Shown here piece by piece: positions 58,562 through 64,000 of a DNA stretch of 64,000 nt. The stretch is from Clostridia bacterium (GTDB lineage: Bacteria > Bacillota > Clostridia > Oscillospirales > CAG-272), in the NCBI GenBank assembly GCA_017462035.1, contig JAFTRY010000034.1, positions 1 to 64,000 of the forward strand, read 5' to 3'. A program made the translations under genes and the position numbers. The number at the start of each line of letters is the position of its first letter. The first letter of the stretch is position 1. The notes beneath the pieces are model-generated. The model had not been told where the DNA came from and made no database searches. It worked only from the letters and a program-made list of their open reading frames with translations.

Positions 58562-58948
58562 ATGGATAAAGCACTTCATACCTATTCAACCGCATCGCTG
58601 GCATATTTGGGAGACTGTGTCCTGGAGCTTTGTGTGCGTGAGCACCTGATTCGCTCAGGCTTCGCCTCTTCGTCGGCACTCAATCGGGAGGCACTGAATT
58701 ACGTTCGGGCGACTACGCAGGCGGAGGCGATGAAGCGTATTCTTCCTCTGCTTACTGAGGAGGAAGGGGCAGTGTTTCGCCGAGGACGGAACGTAGGGCA
58801 TACCAATACGCCAAAGTCGGCGACGGTAGCGGAATACCGCTCGGCAACCGGCATGGAAGCACTCTTTGGGTGGCTTCATTTGGCGGGAAATCAAGAGAGA
58901 ATCGATCAGCTTTTTTGCATCGCTTATGAGCTGGAGCACAAAGAGTAA
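58562..58948 (+). CDS. mrnC: Mini-ribonuclease III
   Basis: A 128-residue Mini-III RNase. It has the RNase III catalytic domain without a dsRNA-binding domain: YLGDCVLELCVREHL near the start and ATGMEALFGWLHL near the end. It matures 23S rRNA ends in Bacillus. AAGGAG is 5 nt before the ATG at 58562. It is often near cysS and rlmB; here it sits between ymdB and a cyclophilin gene. Confidence 0.94.
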   Translation: MDKALHTYSTASLAYLGDCVLELCVREHLIRSGFASSSALNREALNYVRATTQAEAMKRILPLLTEEEGAVFRRGRNVGHTNTPKSATVAEYRSATGMEALFGWLHLAGNQERIDQLFCIAYELEHKE

Positions 58949-58997
58949 GCTTGGACTAACTAATTAAAATATATAACAAAAGGGAGAAAATTGTACG

Positions 58998-59504
58998 ATG
59001 AATAATCCGATTATTAAAATCAACGTACGGGATTTCGGCACCATGACAGCGGAGCTGTACCCCGAAAAAGCACCTAAGACTGTGGCTAACTTTCTGAAAT
59101 TGATCGACGAAGGCTTTTTTAGCGGTCTGATCTTTCACCGAGTTATCAAGGGCTTTATGATTCAGGGCGGCGGTTATGATGAAAGTATGGAGCATAAGGA
59201 GGCAGAATCCATCCGCGGTGAATTTAAGGCGAACGGCTTTATGCTCAATGACTTGAAGCATACTCGCGGCGTGCTGTCCATGGCTCGTACCTCGGATCCC
59301 GACTCCGCATCCTCTCAGTTCTTTGTAATGCATATGGATGCTCCTCATTTGGATGCCCAGTATGCGGGATTTGGTAAGGTTACGGAGGGCTTGGACGTGC
59401 TTGATGCGATTGCTACTGTAAAAACCGGAAATTTTGGCTGGTATATGCAGGATGTTCCCAAAAACCCTGTAGTGATTGAAAGCATGGAGGTTGTCAGCAG
59501 ATAA
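58998..59504 (+). CDS. Cyclophilin-type peptidyl-prolyl isomerase
   Basis: A 168-residue cyclophilin with no signal peptide, so cytoplasmic. FHRVIKGFMIQGGG and ASSQFFV are the core motifs, with the catalytic Arg in FHRV. It catalyses proline isomerisation during folding. AGGGAG precedes the ATG. It is the last gene of this run, with a bidirectional terminator after it. Confidence 0.96.
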   Translation: MNNPIIKINVRDFGTMTAELYPEKAPKTVANFLKLIDEGFFSGLIFHRVIKGFMIQGGGYDESMEHKEAESIRGEFKANGFMLNDLKHTRGVLSMARTSDPDSASSQFFVMHMDAPHLDAQYAGFGKVTEGLDVLDAIATVKTGNFGWYMQDVPKNPVVIESMEVVSR

Positions 59505-59585
59505 GAATACGCGGCGAGCTTGCTTTGCTTGGCGGGTGATCGAATTCGTGACAGTTGTACGTGAGTTTGCTTTGACTAACTGAAG

Positions 59586-59628
59586 GAGTAGGAGAGCAAG
59601 GATCATTCCTTGTTCTCCTACTCTTTTG
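59586..59628. terminator. Bidirectional terminator
   Basis: A 17-bp stem with one mismatch (59586-59602 with 59608-59624) and TTTT lies between the cyclophilin and the convergent GH2 gene. Confidence 0.85.
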
Positions 59629-59635
59629 TTCTTTT

Positions 59636-61369
59636 TTATTCGGTTTGATCTTCTATTGCGGCTTTTTGCTCCAGGATCAAGCAGAAGAATTTCGGGTCGA
59701 ATTTTGCCTGTCGATCATAGGTATACAGACCATTGGTTTCTTGTTCAACGTCGGTTAGTTGAGTGTAACACAAACCCGTTATATAAGGATTGAACAGAAG
59801 AGCCTCGGTTAGCCCTCGGAATCTTTCCAGGAATTCCTTCTCGGTCTTGGGATTATTGCCGTATCCCCAGGCATTCGTTTGGTTGAGATTCACATTCCAA
59901 CCGATGCCGCCATATTCACTGATGAAGCGAGGAAAGAGAGGATAAGGAGTTAGCGGCTTTGTTAATATGGGTGTTCCGTTGGCAACGTCAATGTATCTTT
60001 GCCGGAAGGTGTCGGGGTTCTGATCGTAATCGTGCCAGTCCTCAATATCGGAGGCACCTTCCACGTGAATCCATCCGGAGTTGTCAATGACCGGACGGGT
60101 GGGATCCAGCATCCGTGTCAGTTGAGCGGTGTAGGCAATCAGATCGTCGTCCTGTCCTGCTTCGGTTTCGTTAAAGGGACACCAGCCAATGAGGGCGGGG
60201 TGATTTCTATCACGCTCTACGATCTTAATCCACTCGGATAGAAAGCCTTTCCAGGCACTGGGTTGACTCACTCGTAAGCCCCAGTTTCCGTGCTCCCCCC
60301 AAACCAAATACCCCAGTCGGTCACAGTGGTATAGGAAGAGGGGCTCAAAAACCTTTTGATGGAGACGGGCACCGTTAAATCCGCATGCCATCGAGCGGGT
60401 AATATCGTTGATCAGCTCCTGCTCGCTGGGAGCGGTATAAATACCGTCGGGATAGAAGCCTTGATCCAGAACCAGACGCTGAAAGATCTTCTTTCCGTTG
60501 ATGACCAAGGCGGAATCATCCAGGCTCAAGGTTCTCATGCCGAAATAACTCTTCACTTGGTCGTCGCCAAGGGTCAAAATCAGGTCGTATAGACCGCCCT
60601 TGCCAATCTCCCAGGGATGAAGCTCGGACAGCGGGAGAATCAGATTACAAGAGGTCTCTGCCGCGCGGGAAGATGCTTCTCCAACCTTTTTTCCATTCCA
60701 ATAAGCGGTGGCGGTCATGATTTTCCCCGCGCCTTCCTTTACTTTCGCGAAAATGGACAGAGAAGCGTTTTCCATATTTGGTATGAGATGAAAGCTCTCT
60801 ATATGGGCGGGTGCCACGCTTTCCAGCCATACGGTTTGCCATATTCCTGTGGTGCGTGTGTAATAGCAACCGTAAGAGCTGTATTTCCGGCTTTGTTTTC
60901 CGCAGGGTTGTTCTCCGCTACGGGTACGGTCCTCGGCGCAGATGACTAAGACGTTCGTTCCTGTTCTCAGCGGGGCGGTAATGTCATAAGAAAAGGAGGT
61001 GTATCCCCCACGGTGGGGAAGTCCAACATGTGTTCCGTTGACGTAAATATCGGTACGATAATCACAAGCACCCACGTGTAAAAGAACTCGCTTTCCATCA
61101 GTCAACCAGTCTGACGGAATATCCAATTTCCGACGGTACCAGACACAATCGCAGAAGTCCTTGTCTCCAATGCCGGAGAGCTCGCTTTCCATGCAGAAGG
61201 GAACGGTAATTCGCTCCGGAAGGGAGGAGGCATCGTAAAGCTTTCTTGCCTTGCCGCTGACACTGTGATCGCGATAAAATTCCCACTCACCGTTGAGGTT
61301 CAGCCAGCTTTCTCTGAAAAACTGAGGATTGGGATGTTCGGGACGGGGAACGAAATGAGTGTAAGACAT
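59636..61369 (-). CDS. GH2 family glycoside hydrolase
   Basis: A 577-residue GH2 enzyme with the standard three domains: jelly-roll (about 15-185), immunoglobulin-like (about 190-285) and TIM barrel (about 290-560). The acid/base is Glu401 (CPFNETEAG) and the nucleophile is Glu485 (FISEYGG). There is no signal peptide, so it acts on imported or cytoplasmic sugars. GH2 activities include beta-galactosidase, beta-glucuronidase and beta-mannosidase; the exact one cannot be read. AAAGGAG precedes the ATG. It is divergent from an AraC regulator. Confidence 0.93.
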   Translation of the reverse strand: MSYTHFVPRPEHPNPQFFRESWLNLNGEWEFYRDHSVSGKARKLYDASSLPERITVPFCMESELSGIGDKDFCDCVWYRRKLDIPSDWLTDGKRVLLHVGACDYRTDIYVNGTHVGLPHRGGYTSFSYDITAPLRTGTNVLVICAEDRTRSGEQPCGKQSRKYSSYGCYYTRTTGIWQTVWLESVAPAHIESFHLIPNMENASLSIFAKVKEGAGKIMTATAYWNGKKVGEASSRAAETSCNLILPLSELHPWEIGKGGLYDLILTLGDDQVKSYFGMRTLSLDDSALVINGKKIFQRLVLDQGFYPDGIYTAPSEQELINDITRSMACGFNGARLHQKVFEPLFLYHCDRLGYLVWGEHGNWGLRVSQPSAWKGFLSEWIKIVERDRNHPALIGWCPFNETEAGQDDDLIAYTAQLTRMLDPTRPVIDNSGWIHVEGASDIEDWHDYDQNPDTFRQRYIDVANGTPILTKPLTPYPLFPRFISEYGGIGWNVNLNQTNAWGYGNNPKTEKEFLERFRGLTEALLFNPYITGLCYTQLTDVEQETNGLYTYDRQAKFDPKFFCLILEQKAAIEDQTE

Positions 61370-61387
61370 GACCGGATACTCCTTTTT

Positions 61388-61415
61388 ATATTATGATAAG
61401 ATGGAATGATTTCAA
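61388..61415 (-). promoter_or_regulatory. Promoter of the GH2 gene
   Basis: On the minus strand TTGAAA (61415-61410) and TAATAT (61393-61388) are 16 bp apart. Confidence 0.6.
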
Positions 61416-61518
61416 TGATATCCAAGGATAGTCTACCATAAATGAAATAAAATGTCAATCAAAAAATCTGTAACTGTGTAAAATAATAAAAATCGACGTT
61501 TTTCTTGATTGTCGAATA

Positions 61519-61547
61519 TTGACGAATGGGGCAATTTGTGGTATAAT
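61519..61547 (+). promoter_or_regulatory. Promoter of the second AraC gene
   Basis: TTGACG (61519-61524) and TATAAT (61542-61547) are 17 bp apart. Confidence 0.8.
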
Positions 61548-61624
61548 GATAAAGGAAATATAAAGGTTTTTCATAAAAACTCGAAAAAAGAACTGTGTGA
61601 ATATTTGAAATTGGGAGTGAATCG

Positions 61625-62410
61625 ATGAAAAAATTTGACATATCTGAATTGGTGGTTTCCAAGCTGGTAGACGTGTATAGCTATACGTTGGAGGAGGATA
61701 CCGAGGCAAAGGCGTTGACAGAGCATTCGGTCCTGATTTTGAAACGGCGTGGGCAGTCCTTTTATACTGTGTCGGGAAAGCGGTACGTAGCGGATCCCAA
61801 TCATATCGTTTATTTTCCTGCGGGAACTTCTTATGAGCTGTCCGTGGATCGAGTGGGAGAGTGTACCATTCTGGAGTTCGACGTGCTGAACGGTGACATA
61901 AGCGAATGCCGAGAATTTTTCATCGGCAATGAAAGCGACATTCTGACCACGGCAAAAAACATGCTTCATTACTGGAATTTGAGAGGACCCGCGTACGGCT
62001 CCAAATGCCTGTCAGAGCTATACAGTTTGCTGACGCAGATCTCCACCATTGAGTCTTATGCGGACTCCCTGGTGGGGAAATATGGGTTTATCCATAAATC
62101 CGTGAAGTATATTGAGAAAAATTATAACAAACAGGATCTTTATACCCCTATGCTCGCAAAGATGTCGGGGATCGGGGAAACCTATTACCGCAACATTTTC
62201 CAAGCTGTGTTTGGAGTTCCACCTACCAAGTACATTCAGCAATATCGTGTGGAAAAGGCAAAGAAGCTGTTGGTAGACTCGGCAGGAAGCGTGGAGGAGA
62301 TTGCCTTGGCGGTTGGTTTTGCCAATTCCTCTTACTTCTGTAAGGTCTTCAAAACCACCACAGGTCTGACTCCCTCGGAGTTTGCCGAAAAGGGAAGATG
62401 GCTTGGCTGA
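61625..62410 (+). CDS. AraC family transcriptional regulator
   Basis: A 261-residue regulator. A cupin-like sensor domain (about 30-115, ADPNHIVYFPAGTSYEL) is followed by an AraC double helix-turn-helix (about 160-258) ending TTTGLTPSEFAEKGRWLG. GGGAG precedes the ATG. It is divergent from the GH2 gene and convergent with the rhamnosidase-like gene, so it probably controls one or both in response to a glycan breakdown product (inference). Confidence 0.92.
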   Translation: MKKFDISELVVSKLVDVYSYTLEEDTEAKALTEHSVLILKRRGQSFYTVSGKRYVADPNHIVYFPAGTSYELSVDRVGECTILEFDVLNGDISECREFFIGNESDILTTAKNMLHYWNLRGPAYGSKCLSELYSLLTQISTIESYADSLVGKYGFIHKSVKYIEKNYNKQDLYTPMLAKMSGIGETYYRNIFQAVFGVPPTKYIQQYRVEKAKKLLVDSAGSVEEIALAVGFANSSYFCKVFKTTTGLTPSEFAEKGRWLG

Positions 62411-62427
62411 ATCGATCTACAAAAAGT

Positions 62428-62497
62428 AAAAAGAGCAGTTGCCGTTTGGTGCGTTATTCTTAACGGAGAATACGCTAAACGGCAACTGCTCTTTTCA
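62428..62497. terminator. Large bidirectional terminator
   Basis: Arms ending AGAGCAGTTGCCGTTT (left) and AAACGGCAACTGCTCT (62477-62492) pair over 18-19 bp, and an inner stem GCGT/ACGC extends them. T runs lie on both sides. Confidence 0.9.
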
Positions 62498-64000
62498 TTA
62501 TGGTTCGTAACGGCAAAGGGAAAACTCTCCTGTAATTCCGGAGGGAGGGATCTGAATGAATCCTGAAAGACGGTCACGACGGCGGTGCGCCAGGTTGCTT
62601 TTCACTACGATCTCCAGCCGATTGTTTTCCGATTGCAGAGAAGGACTCATGTCAAATTTGTAAGGTGCACCGATCCGTGCGCCCAAATAGTACCCGTTGA
62701 GCCATACCTCAGCCACCTCGCCTACGTCACCCAGATCCAGCACGGAATATCCATCCTGTGCCGCAAATTCGGCTCGGTATCGAATATTTCCGGAGAAGTG
62801 GGGAAAGTGGTTGGGGGCAGAAATATCAAAAGGCTCAGAATCGGTAGCAATGACCCGGAACTCATCGTCCTCTTCTTCTCTCACCGCGATCTCAAAGGAG
62901 AGGGGGAGGGGAATACGACGAACCTCATGGGAAAGCAGGGGAAGCTCTGTGGGAATCTCGCCGCCGAAGAGGAGGAAGAGCATATTTCCCTTTTCTAAGC
63001 GAAGATGGAAGACACCGTCCTTGACCTCACCGCGATAAAGTCGGTTGTCCCAGGGCTCGTAAATCAGGCAGTCTCCCGAATGGGGCAGCGTGATGGCGGC
63101 ATCCACATTTTCTCGGATGGCATCATTAGAGAAGAGATAAATATCGGATCCATCTCTTGATACATGGTAGAAACGGAGTGAACTCACTCCCGCTCCTTCT
63201 CCCCCCCCACGTGGCAGAAACCGCGCTCACGCACATGCGCGGCAAGCGTCTCGAACATCACCGGCTCAAAACGGGTCAAAAGCGAGGAAATATCCTTTCG
63301 CTCCGCCGAGCAGACGAGAAGGGAGTTGGTAAAGATCACGGGCAAGCCCTCTTCGGCAAAACGCCCGAAGCATTCCAAACGGTCGTAGGGGAAGATCTCA
63401 CTTTCGGATACAATCAGCGCGCCGTAATCCTCGTTGCCCACACAAAGCCGTTGGTTCTGAACCTTAGCTTCTCGTAGCGTGTCAAAGGGAATGATATCAA
63501 AGTCAATTAAATTCTTGGTAAGGGTTTGACAATCTCGTGGAAAATCTGGTTTTTACCACCGGTCCATTCTCCCTCGGCATTGTAAAATACCGCCACGTCA
63601 GCGTGATGTCTGCCGCCCAGTAAAACGTGAGAGCAGCGCCCCATATATTCCATGAGATTCTTGAAAAGCGGATACTGAATGTTTTTCCCGCCGTTGTAGA
63701 AATGGGGAGGGCAGTCGGGGTCCTCCTCCTTGGGGGAAAAGGCGTGAGGAACAAAATGATTGATACCGCTGACCAGCATACTGTCGGCAAGCTCTTTCAT
63801 GTAGGGAAGTCCCTCTGCCCACCCAAAGGCACCGAAGATCTCACACATGGCTCTTCCTTGCTTTATGGGTTGAATGTGAGAATGGGAAGCGGCGAGCTTA
63901 GGGAGGGTATACCGAAAGAATTTTGGGTCAGCGATGCCGCCGTCAGCGATGGAGGCGCGGTGAATATGATCTGAAATTCCAGGGACGTCCTGCAACAGTA
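62498..64000 (-). pseudogene. Rhamnosidase-like glycoside hydrolase, two frameshifts, 5' end outside window
   Basis: Three minus-strand frames together encode the C-terminal part of one glycoside hydrolase. The first (63507-64000, open to the edge) has SEAFGAYGW-like EIFGAFGWAEGLPYMK and NHFVPHAF, as in GH106-type enzymes. The second (about 63184-63527) reads NLIDFDIIPFDTLR and NEDYGALIVSE. The third (62498-about 63208) ends in a beta-sandwich with VAEVWLNGYYLG. Frame changes occur at an AAA run (plus-strand TTT, 63525-63527) and a G8 run (plus-strand C8, 63201-63208). Adding one base at each would restore a single frame. Sequencing error, phase variation or decay are all possible. Confidence 0.8.

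Noticed and set aside
63507..63535. Programmed -1 frameshifting in the glycoside hydrolase
   Set aside because: The local sequence C AAA CCC does not fit the X-XXY-YYZ slippery pattern; a one-base deletion in an A run is simpler.
1..64000. CRISPR arrays, insertion sequences and prophage genes
   Set aside because: No regularly spaced repeats, transposase, integrase or phage structural motifs were seen.

Overview
This window looks like a chromosomal segment of an endospore-forming member of the Clostridia (Bacillota). The evidence is the sporulation genes spoIIGA, sigE, ylbJ, yqfC and yqfD, many near-consensus sigma-A promoters (TTGACA, 17 bp, TATAAT), AGGAGG-type ribosome binding sites, Firmicutes-type core genes (mutS2, mrnC, ymdB, yqeG) and lipoproteins of clostridial style. 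Base composition is near balanced by eye. I cannot name a genus. No IS element, prophage or CRISPR array was found. The only mobile-looking DNA is a non-coding hairpin-rich and foldback stretch at about 29.8-30.1 kb.

Layout. 0-4.5 kb: the 3' end of a 23S rRNA gene with no 5S gene behind it, a metY-metAA methionine operon, and two lipoproteins with matching promoters. 4.5-7.0 kb (minus): yqeG, an endonuclease IV-like TIM barrel and an M24 peptidase, translationally coupled. 7.2-7.4 kb: tRNA-Gly, tRNA-Arg and tRNA-His. 7.6-9.8 kb (minus): a polysaccharide flippase and an XRE regulator. 10.1-12.9 kb: an ABC exporter with extra N-terminal domains plus a DUF1854 protein. 13.0-16.3 kb (minus): a three-gene unit with two GT8 glycosyltransferase domains and two PlsC-like acyltransferase domains, one pair fused in a single protein. 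16.6-20.1 kb (minus): NUDIX hydrolase, DUF1015 protein, uracil-DNA glycosylase and AEC transporter. 20.2-23.8 kb: rnhA and a TrpXYZ-like ABC importer. 24.0-26.2 kb: a NahK-like sugar kinase divergent from an AraC regulator, with overlapping promoters. 26.4-29.8 kb: spoIIGA-sigE, rpmE, hflX. 30.2-32.3 kb: yigZ and a large lipoprotein. 32.4-40.5 kb: ylbJ divergent from yqfC-yqfD-phoH-ybeY-era-recO-mutS2. 40.7-45.9 kb: PRPP synthetase, a surface metallophosphoesterase, malQ and an XRE-TPR regulator. 46.1-51.0 kb: a MacB-like ABC protein, a zinc-ribbon membrane protein, radC and a DUF378 protein. 51.2-52.8 kb: a phosphoglucosamine mutase fused behind an XRE DNA-binding domain. 53.2-59.5 kb: a DHHW protein, nnrD, yceD-rpmF, a trigger-factor-like lipoprotein, a HAD phosphatase, ymdB, mrnC and a cyclophilin. 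59.6-64 kb: a GH2 glycosidase, an AraC regulator, and a rhamnosidase-like glycoside hydrolase that is frameshifted twice and runs off the window edge.

How the genes work together. MetAA (Glu111, the acetyl-CoA type) should make O-acetylhomoserine, which MetY converts to homocysteine. SpoIIGA processes pro-sigma-E, and nearby ylbJ, yqfC and yqfD are members of the sigma-E regulon in Bacillus; ylbJ has a sigma-E-like promoter here. Two AraC/glycan loci (kinase; GH2 plus GH) and malQ point to a saccharolytic lifestyle.

Most unusual items: the XRE-GlmM fusion with a dyad just downstream of its promoter, the GT8-acyltransferase fusion module, the PH-like/zinc-ribbon ABC exporter paired with DUF1854, and the foldback plus hairpin array. 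All calls come from reading the sequence and recognising motifs; no database search was run.
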